A stretch of DNA of 11,824 bases from UBA2279 sp034399355 (GCA_034399355.1 JAXMMT010000005.1:1-11824), one strand, 5' to 3'; positions 1-7,108 are shown, counted from the first letter of the stretch. The notes: generated by a model not told the origin, from the sequence alone. Numbers and translations are program-made.

Positions 1-22
1 GAGCGCGTAAGGTTTTGGGGGG
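1..22 (+). repeat. left terminal inverted repeat of the ISLre2-family element
   Basis: It starts gagcgcgtaag, has two variable bases, then continues tttgggggg. Compared with the reverse complement of 1507-1528 it differs only at positions 12 and 13. The outermost base could lie before the window. Confidence 0.85.
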
Positions 23-54
23 CGGGACCCCGAAGCCGTATTGAGGCATAGAGA

Positions 55-110
55 GCGGGTTTCCTTCTACTCTTGGTTTGTTGATGACCCAGAGAAGAAA
101 GGAAACCCGC
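55..110 (+). promoter_or_regulatory. leader hairpin masking the transposase ribosome-binding site
   Basis: Bases 55-66 (gcgggtttcctt) are the exact reverse complement of 99-110 (aaggaaacccgc), giving a 12-bp stem. A further 4-bp helix (70-73 with 91-94) stacks inside across a small internal loop. The right arm holds the Shine-Dalgarno-like aagga and ends at the base directly before the ATG at 111. Such a structure should hide the start site. In other IS elements similar leaders are known to stop transposase translation from transcripts that enter from outside the element; that role here is inferred. Confidence 0.75.
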
Positions 111-1499
111 ATGCACGATGATACAGCGCTCCTGAAGTCGATTCTGGTGGAGTTTTGTCTTGAGCGGATCACCCGCTTCGAGGATTTCGAGCGAGCCGAG
201 ACGAGCTCACACGAAGAAGTGCTGAAGACCCTGGCCGATGCGATGTCTGAGGCCCTCGAGATATTCGACGCGCGGTTGTTCTCAGACAGACCCGAGGGTT
301 GGTGCGTGAAAGACGCCAGGCCCCGCTCGATCCTCACGGAGTTCGGTCAGGTGACCTTCACCCGCCGTGTCTACACAGACGAGTTCGGGGACCGGCGCAC
401 CTACCTCGACGAGATCGTGTCTCTGCGCCCCAGGAAGCGGCTGTCCCCGGGTGCGTTTGGGGCACTCGCCCTCTTCGGGTCCGAGATCCCCTACGAACGC
501 GCGGCGAAGATGCTCTTCCGGCACTGTGCGGGCGACGTGTCGGGGATGACGACGATGGGTGTGCTGCGCGAGACCGGCGACCTGCTCGAGGTCGAGTCAG
601 AAGCGCGGCGCCGAGAACTGTTCGACGAGGGGCTGCTGCCTTCCGCAGCACGGGAGAGCGAGGAGATCAGGGTCGAGGCTGACGGGATCTGGGTGGCGCT
701 TCAGCGGGCCCGCGGTCGAGGTGTCGAGATCAAGGCGCTGTGTGCTTACGAGGACAAGAACGCAGGTAGACGCGTCGGAGTCGTGCACCACGCTCTCGTG
801 GGAGCTCCGAAGCGCTTCTGGGAGGAGGGCGTGGCGCACCTGGCCGGCCACTACTCACTCACCTCGCTCAAGCGCTGCTACACGGGAAGCGACGGCGCGA
901 AGTGGTGCGGCGCTCTGGCCGATCACCTGCACGGGCCGAAGATCGTCCACAAGCTCGATCCCTGGCATCTGAATCGCGCGATCAAGACGGCCTTCCCGGA
1001 GCCGCAAGACGCCGCGCCGCTCTTCGAGATGCTCTCTGCCGGCAGGATCGACGAGCTGCTCGACGTGCTCCGCTTGCGCCTGGACACCGGTTTCGGTGAG
1101 GAGGCCAAGACGAAGGTGCTGATCGGCTACATCAGGAACAACCGTGCCTCGATCGAGGCGGACGCACCGAGCATGGGGACGATGGAGGGGACCCAGGCAC
1201 ATCTGTATGCCGCCCGCATGAAGGTGTGGGGAGGGGCCTGGTCGAGAGAGGGGGCGAGCGACATGGCGCGCATCCGGGCCGCTGTTGCATCCGGAGACGC
1301 GCTGCCGGTGCCGGTGAGGGAGCAGGCGTTTCGAGCGAAGGACCGCAAGCGGCGATCGGCGATCCTTGAGAAGCGGCGCTACGGATTCGGCTACGAGATG
1401 GTACGCTCGGACGGTAAGGGATATGAGCCGCCAGCGGGACACCTGATGCCGTTTTCGACGCGTCAGCCGTTCCGAGGGATGTTCAATCCCATGAACTGA
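111..1499 (+). CDS. ISLre2-family transposase
   Basis: This 462-residue DDE-type transposase would act on the ends of its own element. Family-like signatures are visible: a first acidic block EADGIWVALQ (Asp about 191), a basic RRVG block followed by a KRFWEEGVAHL stretch, the GSDGAKW block (Asp about 261), and KLDPWHLNRA (about 281-290), which corresponds to the LDxxHL segment of the family. Length is within the usual family range and there is no frameshift. I chose ATG 111 because agaaagga ends 7 nt upstream; the frame is open back to a TTG at 78 and an ATG at 84, neither with a good ribosome-binding site. The start lies directly after a 12-bp-stem hairpin that should limit translation. The stop is 7 bp inside the right inverted repeat. 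No second ORF is present. Confidence 0.88.
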   Translation: MHDDTALLKSILVEFCLERITRFEDFERAETSSHEEVLKTLADAMSEALEIFDARLFSDRPEGWCVKDARPRSILTEFGQVTFTRRVYTDEFGDRRTYLDEIVSLRPRKRLSPGAFGALALFGSEIPYERAAKMLFRHCAGDVSGMTTMGVLRETGDLLEVESEARRRELFDEGLLPSAARESEEIRVEADGIWVALQRARGRGVEIKALCAYEDKNAGRRVGVVHHALVGAPKRFWEEGVAHLAGHYSLTSLKRCYTGSDGAKWCGALADHLHGPKIVHKLDPWHLNRAIKTAFPEPQDAAPLFEMLSAGRIDELLDVLRLRLDTGFGEEAKTKVLIGYIRNNRASIEADAPSMGTMEGTQAHLYAARMKVWGGAWSREGASDMARIRAAVASGDALPVPVREQAFRAKDRKRRSAILEKRRYGFGYEMVRSDGKGYEPPAGHLMPFSTRQPFRGMFNPMN

Positions 1500-1506
1500 G
1501 AGTAGA

Positions 1507-1528
1507 CCCCCCAAATTCTTACGCGCTC
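1507..1528 (-). repeat. right terminal inverted repeat of the ISLre2-family element
   Basis: Read on the minus strand it begins gagcgcgtaag and ends in six Gs, matching 1-22 at 20 of 22 positions. It lies 7 bp after the transposase stop codon. Confidence 0.85.
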
Positions 1529-1816
1529 CTCCCGCGGCGCTGGCCGTGGGCCGATGCGCTCGCCACCGCATTCAAGCGGCTCAGGGTGCTGCCTTCAGGC
1601 TGAGGAAGCTCGCTCACTCAAGCACCGCGCACACGGATCATCGGCAGAGATGCTGGATCGCGCCCCAAAACAACCCAGAACAGCTCAGAAAGACCCATTC
1701 GGGTTCGCGACGCCCGGACAGCGACCTCAGCGACGTTCAGACGGATGCGATATCGTGGCACAGGGTCGGTTTCGGGACCTTGAGACCGGCTGGAAGACCT
1801 TCGTGAAATATCGAGG
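1529..1816. other. intergenic stretch, no gene recognised
   Basis: These 288 bases separate the ISLre2 element from the 3' end of the GT-C-like gene. An open plus-strand frame (1554-1820) runs through and ends overlapping the stop codon of the opposite gene. Its conceptual product is rich in Arg, Ser and Pro, has no recognisable motif and no ribosome-binding site, and looks like chance. Its last 18 residues or so (ending GWKTFVKYRG) look more protein-like and could be the tail of a gene destroyed by the insertion, but I cannot name a family. I see no clear terminator. Confidence 0.4.
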
Positions 1817-3127
1817 CTAGAGGCCGATCTCGTCTTGGACGATGGGAGCTGACTGCCGCCCTGGCCGCATTGCCCGAGCGCCTTCGATGGCTGCAACCAC
1901 GAGCGCACCCACACAGACCGACATGAGCGGCGAGAGGTCGTACATGTAGCGAGTCTCTGGGACTACCAGGAGCATCTGCGCCACCCCCACAGCCAGCGCG
2001 AGCACCGTTGGGCGCAGGTCACGATACCATGGGGCCAAGCACGCCCCGAGAACCGCAGCTGAGTTGTAGATCGACGTCCACACAGCCGCGAATGCCTCTT
2101 CGGAGCTCGCCGCAAGCTTGGCTGAATACAGGTACTCCTGCAGTTTGCCAAGGGTGAACCACGTGAGCGTCTCTACGGGCCGGTGTTTGAGGCCGTCAAG
2201 GACAACGCGCCAGGCATACTCACCCTTCGCCGGAAGATCGACACCTTGCTTCTTGAGCTCGATCCACCGCTCGTAACTCGGTCCGCGATACCGGTACTCC
2301 GGACCCAACATGTGGAACCATGGGTCCACTCCAGCCAGGACCGGATCATCACGGCCTGTCGTGAACACCGGTCTGCCGAGTACGAACCAGTTCCGGACGA
2401 TCCACGGCGCGACCAGGGTCGCTGTCCCGCCGAGGGCCGCGAAGCGCAGCTTCCAGTCCGGACGCAGCAGACTGGAAACGCCGAGGGCGATGATTACCAG
2501 TCCTGGGAGCAACATCGCAGGCCGAGTGAGCAGCGATGCCGAGAACGCCACCCCGGCGAGACCAGCGATCCATGCCCTGCGCTTGAGAAGAGACATGGCC
2601 CACAGCGCCATGAACCCCGAGAAGAGCGCGGTCGACAGGGTGTGGAGCAGCAACAACCCGGCCTGCCCCGAACTACCCTGTGTGATTGCCAGAACAACCA
2701 CGGCAACACCGGCGGCGCGTACGCCGATCGCCGCCTTCGCGAAGTACCATGTAGCCCACAAGCCGAGCGCGCCGACCACCAGCTGCCCAAGGAAGATGGA
2801 CACGTACGGCCCACCCGGCTGCATAGGATCGGTCTGGCCGGCGAAGTAGTAGAACGGTACGAGGAAAGTGGGGTAACCCCAGCCTACCTTCGCGTCGGGT
2901 GTCTCGGGACTCTCGAGCGCGTAGTAGCCGAAGACACCCGTGCTGAGCCATTGCTTCGTCATGGCCTCGTAGTTGGTGGCGTCGTGCGAGAGTCTACCCG
3001 CATCGAGGTAACCGTGTGTGTGGACGGATAGCGCACTCAGGATCAGGTAGAGCGCGATGGCGATCACGGGCACCGTGACGCCTATGAATCGGATTCGACT
3101 GCTCGACGGCATCTTAGAAGCGACCAT
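1817..3127 (-). CDS. GT-C fold (GT39/ArnT-like) membrane glycosyltransferase
   Basis: This 436-residue polytopic membrane protein probably transfers a sugar from a polyprenyl-phosphate donor to an acceptor on the outer face of the membrane. An N-terminal membrane helix (about 13-34) is followed by an extracytoplasmic loop with SHDATNYEAM; Asp49 and Tyr53 fit the acidic catalytic position in the first loop of GT-C enzymes. About eight to ten further hydrophobic segments follow, then APWIVRNWFVLGRP (about 240-253), common in GT39/PMT-like proteins, and a late PETRYMYDLSPL segment (390-401) before the last helix. The start at 3127 is chosen because gaaggag lies just upstream with a 4-nt spacer; a longer frame to 3154 lacks a comparable site. 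It lies 54 bp downstream of the GT2 gene on the same strand, so the two are probably one operon, with GT2 likely making the lipid-linked donor. Donor and acceptor are unknown. The alternative is an O-antigen or oligosaccharide-type membrane protein. Confidence 0.72.
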   Translation of the reverse strand: MVASKMPSSSRIRFIGVTVPVIAIALYLILSALSVHTHGYLDAGRLSHDATNYEAMTKQWLSTGVFGYYALESPETPDAKVGWGYPTFLVPFYYFAGQTDPMQPGGPYVSIFLGQLVVGALGLWATWYFAKAAIGVRAAGVAVVVLAITQGSSGQAGLLLLHTLSTALFSGFMALWAMSLLKRRAWIAGLAGVAFSASLLTRPAMLLPGLVIIALGVSSLLRPDWKLRFAALGGTATLVAPWIVRNWFVLGRPVFTTGRDDPVLAGVDPWFHMLGPEYRYRGPSYERWIELKKQGVDLPAKGEYAWRVVLDGLKHRPVETLTWFTLGKLQEYLYSAKLAASSEEAFAAVWTSIYNSAAVLGACLAPWYRDLRPTVLALAVGVAQMLLVVPETRYMYDLSPLMSVCVGALVVAAIEGARAMRPGRQSAPIVQDEIGL

Positions 3128-3181
3128 GCGTCTCCTTCGAGTCGACCCAACCATGAACGCGACTCGTGGACTCGCGAGATA

Positions 3182-4123
3182 TCACGTGTCGCCCTGCGAA
3201 CGACGGTCATTGAGCGCAAGCGCGTTCAACTCGAGCTCGTAGAACTGCCGCGAGTGGGTTCGGATGGCATCGAGGATGATGCCGCTGGCCAACGACAGCA
3301 GAGCGCTGATTCCAAGAGCGATGGAAACGACCAGTGTCGGGACGCGCCTCACATAGCCGCCACGAACGTACTCGTTGAGTGGTGGGAGGAACATGATCAA
3401 CGCTACAAGGAACAGCGCGGCAGCCCCAAGGCCGAAGAATGACATCGGGCGGTAGTCACGGAACAACAGTAGGATCGTCCGCAACACACGGAGGCCGTCA
3501 CTGTATGTTCTCAGCTTCGAGACACTACCCTCCGGTCGATCGCGATATGTGACCGGCAACTCACGAACGAGGAAGTCCCTATCGAGGGCGTGGACGGTCA
3601 TCTCGGTCTCGATCTCAAACCCGCTCGATGTCACCGGGAACGACTTCACGAAGGTGCGGCTGAAACACCTGCAACCCGTCATCACGTCGCGGATGCTGCT
3701 CTGGAATATGCTATTGACGAGAAACCTCACGAGACGATTCCCAAAGCCGTGCATGCGCCGGGCGTTCTCCTCGAAGTACGTGCTCGACAGGCGATCTCCC
3801 ACGACCATGTCGGCCTTGCCTTCTTCGATGAGTGCCACCATTGGCGGCACGTCTTCCGCAGGGTACGTGTCGTCACCATCCACCATGACGTAGCAGTCTG
3901 CGTCGATGCCCCGGAACATGCTACGGACGACGAACCCCTTTCCCTGGCGATACTCGGGGACCACCACAGCACCCGCATCACGCGCAACTTGAGCGGTGTT
4001 GTCCTGCGAGTTGTTGTCGTAGACGTAGACCGTGGCTTCGGGAAGTACACGCCGGAAGTCGGAAACAACCTTTCCAACAGTCGCCTCTTCGTTGTAGCAA
4101 GGTATGAGTATGGCTGTCCTCAT
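3182..4123 (-). CDS. GT2 glycosyltransferase with two C-terminal membrane helices (polyprenyl-phosphate sugar synthase-like)
   Basis: This 313-residue enzyme has the GT-A nucleotide-sugar fold of the DPM1/GtrB-like part of family GT2. Residues 3-12 (TAILIPCYNE) form the first strand and NEE motif, YDNNSQDNT (35-43) binds the nucleotide, and VDGDDTYP (81-88) holds the metal-binding DxD. MTGCRCF (148-154) and GFEIETEM (168-175) match conserved acceptor-site segments. Two hydrophobic segments (about 228-247 and 262-285) anchor the C terminus, as in polyprenyl-phosphate sugar synthases. I chose ATG 4123: agaagg lies 5 nt upstream, whereas the GTG at 4126 is too close to it. It is the first gene of a probable operon with the GT-C-like gene. 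The IS3 remnant begins 43 bp upstream, so the original promoter was probably lost or displaced. Sugar specificity cannot be read from sequence. Confidence 0.85.
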   Translation of the reverse strand: MRTAILIPCYNEEATVGKVVSDFRRVLPEATVYVYDNNSQDNTAQVARDAGAVVVPEYRQGKGFVVRSMFRGIDADCYVMVDGDDTYPAEDVPPMVALIEEGKADMVVGDRLSSTYFEENARRMHGFGNRLVRFLVNSIFQSSIRDVMTGCRCFSRTFVKSFPVTSSGFEIETEMTVHALDRDFLVRELPVTYRDRPEGSVSKLRTYSDGLRVLRTILLLFRDYRPMSFFGLGAAALFLVALIMFLPPLNEYVRGGYVRRVPTLVVSIALGISALLSLASGIILDAIRTHSRQFYELELNALALNDRRSQGDT

Positions 4124-4165
4124 CACTGCCTTCTGATCAGTCCACTCGGTGCGTCGACCGCTTTA

Positions 4166-4193
4166 TGATGCTGCCCCGGTTTCGTGGACAGTC
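4166..4193 (-). repeat. IS3-family right terminal repeat
   Basis: Reading inward on the plus strand it begins tgatgctgccccggtttcgt, with the terminal TG typical of IS3-family ends, and lies 4 bp from the orfB stop codon. The partner repeat is gone, so neither the inverted match nor the target duplication can be tested. Confidence 0.6.
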
Positions 4194-4197
4194 TTCG

Positions 4198-4690
4198 TTA
4201 GGCCGCATTGGCCTCCGCTGATGCAAGTGTAGCGTGAATCTGCTCGAATACGAGCGAGTTTTTGTATCCGAGCGCTGAGTGTCGACGGCGGCGGTTGTAG
4301 AAGCCCTCGATGTAGTCGAAAATCGCCATGAAGCTCTCGGCGGCGGCGTTGTCGTAGGCATCACCTCTCGACCCCATCGATGCCGCGATGCCTGAGGCCT
4401 TGAGTTCCCGTCCGAAGGCGAGCGACGTATATTGACTGCCGCGGTCGGAGTGATGGATCAGGCCCCCGTCGGGCCGGCGTCTGCCGACCGCCATGGACAG
4501 CGCATCGATCACGAGATCGGCCTTCATGTCGGCACGCATCGACCAGCCGACGATCATGCGGGAGAACACGTCGATCACCACGGCGAGATAGAGAAACCCT
4601 TGGTCGGTACGGACGTAGGTGAAGTCCGCTACCCAGAGCCGGTCGGGAGCCGTGGCGGTGAAGTCACGCTCAACGAGGTCAGGAGCGGGA
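4198..4690 (-). pseudogene. IS3-family transposase OrfB, C-terminal remnant with internal deletion
   Basis: The frame reads PAPDLVERDF, then WVADFTYV (first catalytic Asp), HHSDRGSQYTS (second Asp) and NAAAESF (Glu), ending with the EGFYNRRRRHSALGY block of IS3 integrases. The DDE triad is thus visible, but the first half of OrfB is absent; two stop codons (at about 4702-4707) close the frame just upstream and there is no start codon before the first Asp. In the family, about 20 residues (around an LKKEL..R..W..R.EAR segment) separate ESFxA from the IFDYIEGFYN block; here ESFMA runs straight into IFDYIEGFYN, implying an in-frame deletion of about 60 bp. An ATG at 4581 gives a 127-residue frame that excludes the first Asp, so it is not a working gene. 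Confidence 0.88.
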
Positions 4691-5104
4691 GGGGCGGCCG
4701 ACTACTACACCGCGCTGTGGGAGGGCGCCTGGGACACAGCCAAGAGGCTGAGTTCTGAGATGGCGGGAAAGAGCCTCGAAATCCAGCAGGAGGCCGTCGA
4801 GAGTATCCCCGCGTACAAGTATGCGAGCGTCACATCCCGCTCCCGGGAAGACGACCGACTCGTGTTGGATACCGAACGTCCAGGGAAGGACGAGAGCGTC
4901 CGGAAAGCCCGATACTACTTCGAGCGCGAGGACCCGGATTCCAATATCGTTACGATGCTTCAAGAGTACGACAATCCTGACAACGGACCGAGAATCGCGT
5001 TGGGCGTGTTCGTGGAGATGCACAACGATAGCAGTGACTGGAAGGTGCTCATGATTCGTGTCTTCAATCCCGACGAAATGCGGGAATACGGAATCATGGA
5101 TTAG
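4691..5104 (+). pseudogene. 5'-truncated gene of unknown function (C-terminal part)
   Basis: About 137 codons of normal-looking coding sequence run from GAADYYTALWEGAW to the stop at 5102-5104. The frame stays open backwards only by reading antisense through the IS3 remnant, so the true N terminus was lost at the junction near 4690. The remaining protein is soluble, rich in Asp, Glu and Arg, begins with an amphipathic helix-like stretch (LWEGAWDTAKRLSSEM) and continues with alternating strand-like segments (NIVTMLQEYDN, RIALGVFVEMHN, WKVLMIRVFNPDEM), suggesting a small alpha+beta domain. I do not recognise a family. An internal ATG at 4760 has no good ribosome-binding site. It converges on the lipoprotein gene with a 33-bp gap. 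Confidence 0.6.
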
Positions 5105-5137
5105 CCACGGTACGCGCAATCAGGAATCTCATTCGTC

Positions 5138-5479
5138 TCAGGGGATCGTTATCGTGATGTCTTTGAGAAGCTCCAGGCTACCATCGACCACAATCCACTC
5201 ACCGTCCTGCTTCTCAAGATCGATGACCCACTTGCGGCTGCCGTCCTCCGCTAGCAGCGTGACCTGAGCGCTATTCCCATCTTCGGAGATCTCCTCCTCG
5301 GCACTGACATCGCCGTCATAGGCCAAGGAAGCGTTGGCGAACCCGAACTCGCTGCCGCGTATGACCTCCTCTGCAGCCTTGCTAGGTCCTTGCGTACCGC
5401 AACCCACCAGCAGAACGCTCACCAGCACGAGAAGTCCGAGACCGAACGCCAGCCGCTGTACCGTCATCCGTCGAGTCAT
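5138..5479 (-). CDS. small lipoprotein of unknown function
   Basis: The 113-residue product has a basic N terminus (MTRRMTVQR), a hydrophobic core (10-25) and a lipobox L24-V25-G26-C27, so it should be processed by lipoprotein signal peptidase and anchored through Cys27. The mature part holds a helix-like segment (KAAEEVIRGSEFGFANASLAY), then strand-like segments AQVTLLAED, KWVIDLEKQDGEWIV and ITITIP. The W-x-x-D-L-x-K-x-D-G-E-W-I-V pattern resembles the end of small NTF2-like or DUF4878-like lipoproteins; that link is a guess. The ATG at 5479 has a gagg 5 nt upstream; another in-frame ATG lies four codons later. It lies about 200 bp downstream of tRNA-Ser(CGA) on the same strand, behind the hairpin at 5637-5669, so it probably has its own promoter. 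Confidence 0.75.
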   Translation of the reverse strand: MTRRMTVQRLAFGLGLLVLVSVLLVGCGTQGPSKAAEEVIRGSEFGFANASLAYDGDVSAEEEISEDGNSAQVTLLAEDGSRKWVIDLEKQDGEWIVVDGSLELLKDITITIP

Positions 5480-5636
5480 CTTCGCCTCGTCACCCTTCTA
5501 TCCTGGACCCAATCGCCACTGCCGGAACGACGGAGCTGGATACGATCCTGCTCCCCCTGCTTCCCCACGTAGCTCCTACCCGAGGCGCGCTGACCAGAAC
5601 CCGCCAATTGGGGCTGGAGTAACCCGGTGCAGCAAA

Positions 5637-5669
5637 CGCCCGCTCCTCTTCGAGAGGAACGGGCGCTTT
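5637..5669 (-). terminator. hairpin terminator after tRNA-Ser(CGA), possibly bidirectional
   Basis: The arms cgcccgctcctct (5637-5649) and agaggaacgggcg (5653-5665) pair over 13 positions with one mismatch around a 3-nt loop. On the minus strand, transcription leaving the tRNA meets the stem about 10 nt after the CCA end, and a short T run (ttt) follows. On the plus strand cttt follows. The stem is strong but the U-tract is short. Confidence 0.7.
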
Positions 5670-5679
5670 CACATCATTC

Positions 5680-5772
5680 TGGCGGAGAGGGAGGGATTCG
5701 AACCCTCGTAACGGGGGATACCCGCTAAACGGTTTTCGAGACCGCCGCATTCAACCACTCTGCCACCTCTCC
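5680..5772 (-). tRNA. tRNA-Ser(CGA)
   Basis: On the minus strand the acceptor stem ggagagg pairs with cctctcc, followed by discriminator G and an encoded CCA (5682-5680). The anticodon loop ctcgaaa gives anticodon CGA (reads UCG) on a 5-bp stem. A long variable arm (GCGGG-type stem) marks a class II tRNA and fits serine. The T arm is gaggg-ttcgaat-ccctc. Length is 93 nt including CCA. It has its own promoter (5817-5845) and terminator (5637-5669). Confidence 0.96.
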
Positions 5773-5816
5773 GCGGTGGCGCGAGCCGCAACATGGCGGC
5801 TCCAGGCGCAAACGCG

Positions 5817-5845
5817 AGTATACCGAGGGCGCGCAGGCGGGGCAA
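5817..5845 (-). promoter_or_regulatory. promoter of tRNA-Ser(CGA)
   Basis: On the minus strand ttgccc (5845-5840) and tatact (5822-5817) are separated by exactly 17 bp, a sigma70-type arrangement. Transcription would start near 5810, about 38 nt before the tRNA. The tRNA-Ser(GGA) gene has the same two hexamers and spacing. A 7-bp hairpin (gagccgc/gcggctc, about 5782-5801) falls in the leader. Confidence 0.75.
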
Positions 5846-6016
5846 TCGACGGTCCTGTTGGATCGTGAGTCAAACCCCCTGGTCAATCTGGCTTTAAGCA
5901 CTTATCTTCCGTAGCGCCGCCGGTGTCCCCGCGCCACATCACGGGTAGACTGACTCATGAACGCCGACTTCCCTGCTCGTCGAAACTCGTCTTGAACACA
6001 GAAGGGGTGCTAGCGG
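5846..6016. other. intergenic region upstream of the alpha/alpha-toroid gene
   Basis: The stretch lies between the tRNA-Ser(CGA) promoter and the next plus-strand gene. A possible -10 (tagact, 5944-5949) occurs without a convincing -35. A 12-codon frame (ATG 5957) starts five bases after it, too short to call a gene. Nothing else is evident. Confidence 0.4.
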
Positions 6017-7069
6017 ATGTCGCCGACCACTGTCGCTGAGCGCATACCCCAGGAAACCCTGCGTTGGCTGACCGCGCCGGAGAATCCGGCTGTGGCCGTA
6101 CTCACACGTCGGACGCTGCTGGGCGAGAAGTCCTCGCCTGATCTTGAGGAACTGTGGATGCGACGCAACGAATACCCCCCTGTCTCGGCCATCCTTAACT
6201 CCATGCACGTGGATGGATCATGGCTTCCTCCGGAGCGCGACTACAAGAAGTATCAGGGGAGTCTCTGGCAGATCCACTTCCTGGGAGAGCTGTGGGCCTG
6301 TCCGGAAGACGAACGCGTCCAGCGCGCAGCGGCATATGCCTTCTCCCGTCAGCTCGACGATGGCTCGTGGAGCTGCAACGGTCGTCCGGCCGCTTCAATT
6401 CCCTGTCTCACCGCCAACATCGGCCGAGCGCTGGCACGACTCGGCTTCGCAAAGGACCCGCGCGTCAGGGCGGCCCTCGCCTACATCACCGATCTCCACC
6501 GCGATCTTGGCTATTTCGGCTGTAGAGGCATGCGCGATTACGCGCTGAACGGCTACTGCCACATGTTGACCCCGAAGGTCCTGTTGTTTCTCGCCGAGAT
6601 ACCGCAGTCGTGCTGGCCCTCAGGCGCGGCAGCGCTCCGCGACGCATGCATCCAGGCACTCCGCGACAAGGAGATCTTCCGCTCACTGCCTGCGGAATAC
6701 GCCGAATTCAAAGAAACCGTCTTGCCGCTGCCTAAAGCCAAAGTGGCTGAAGCGCGTAACAGGTTCATTGCCGAGCACGAGCCTCTGCACTATAAGGAGA
6801 AGAAGGGGTGGCTCCGCTTTGGCTACCCGCTCTCCTACAACTCCGATGCACTTGAGGCGTTGCTGGCGCTGGCGGGGGCAGGCGAAGTGCGGCGTCCGGA
6901 ATACGTGCCTGCCATCCAGGCGGTGAAACAGGCAGCAGATGCGCAGATGCGCTGGGCGCTGATGAATACCTTCAATGGCAAGATGCTCGCTGATGTGGAA
7001 ATCAAAGGAAAGCCAAGCAAGTGGGTGACGCTCCGCGCGCTGCAAGCGCTGGAGACCTTCGCCTCATAG
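6017..7069 (+). CDS. alpha/alpha-toroid protein (prenyltransferase/squalene-cyclase repeat-like), function unknown
   Basis: This 350-residue soluble protein shows two DGSW motifs (66-69 and 115-118), the hallmark of the repeats in prenyltransferases and squalene-hopene cyclases, within amphipathic helix pairs. It belongs to a family I know from other bacterial genomes, often labelled as prenyltransferase-like or, misleadingly, as nitrogen fixation protein NifH. Conserved-looking segments are YQGSLWQIHFLGEL (79-92), NGRPAASIPCLTANIGRAL (121-139), NGYCHMLTPKVL (178-189), RFGYPLSYNSDALEAL (267-282) and KWVTLRALQAL (335-345). The DxDD acid motif of squalene cyclases is absent, so cyclase activity is unlikely. 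Six cysteines (120, 130, 169, 181, 199, 211) cluster in the middle. The ATG at 6017 has gaagggg 9 nt upstream. The DUF454 gene follows after 39 bp on the same strand, a likely two-gene operon. Confidence 0.7.
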   Translation: MSPTTVAERIPQETLRWLTAPENPAVAVLTRRTLLGEKSSPDLEELWMRRNEYPPVSAILNSMHVDGSWLPPERDYKKYQGSLWQIHFLGELWACPEDERVQRAAAYAFSRQLDDGSWSCNGRPAASIPCLTANIGRALARLGFAKDPRVRAALAYITDLHRDLGYFGCRGMRDYALNGYCHMLTPKVLLFLAEIPQSCWPSGAAALRDACIQALRDKEIFRSLPAEYAEFKETVLPLPKAKVAEARNRFIAEHEPLHYKEKKGWLRFGYPLSYNSDALEALLALAGAGEVRRPEYVPAIQAVKQAADAQMRWALMNTFNGKMLADVEIKGKPSKWVTLRALQALETFAS

Positions 7070-7108
7070 GGCGCTTTATGGGAGCGAGCATCATGAATGG
7101 AAGCACAC

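Larger units (their letters stand above)
1..1528 (+). mobile_element. ISLre2-family insertion sequence, apparently complete
   Basis: The element is bounded by imperfect inverted repeats (1-22 and 1507-1528; 20 of 22 positions match) and carries one transposase gene filling nearly all its length, the single-ORF architecture of ISLre2-family elements. The left repeat begins at base 1 of the window, so the target duplication on that side cannot be checked; the right flank begins at 1529 with ctcccgcgg. The transposase is uninterrupted and both ends look intact, so the element may be active. That the window opens exactly at an IS end is consistent with an assembly breaking at a repeat. The family call rests on the protein. 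Confidence 0.85.
4166..4690 (-). mobile_element. truncated IS3-family insertion sequence remnant
   Basis: The right end is kept: a terminal-repeat-like sequence starting tgatgctgccccgg at 4166, of the type seen in IS3-family elements, followed by the 3' end of the orfB integrase gene. The left part, including orfA and the first portion of orfB, is missing. Homology to the transposase stops near 4690, where plus-strand coding sequence of another gene begins. Only about 525 bp remain, so the copy cannot move by itself. The right boundary is estimated to about 15 bp from where the reading frame stops resembling the family. Confidence 0.85.

Noticed and set aside
855..1571. 238-codon minus-strand frame across the ISLre2 transposase
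   Set aside because: Antisense shadow of the transposase gene, Arg/His/Pro-rich, with no motif or ribosome-binding site.
1554..1820. 88-codon plus-strand open frame after the ISLre2 element
   Set aside because: No ribosome-binding site, low-complexity Arg/Ser/Pro composition for most of its length, and it overlaps the stop of the opposite gene. Kept only as a possible gene tail in the intergenic entry.
2183..3031. 282-codon plus-strand open frame opposite the GT-C gene
   Set aside because: It is antisense to a membrane protein with clear hydrophobic segments and motifs; its own product is charged, repetitive in Glu/Arg/Gln and without motifs.
4127..4165. Hybrid outward promoter at the IS3 end driving the GT2 gene
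   Set aside because: The best hexamer pair (tgtcca and tcataa) matches the consensus poorly; not supported.
5957..5995. 12-codon frame shortly after a tagact box, upstream of the toroid gene
   Set aside because: Too short to distinguish from chance and no convincing -35; not called a leader peptide.
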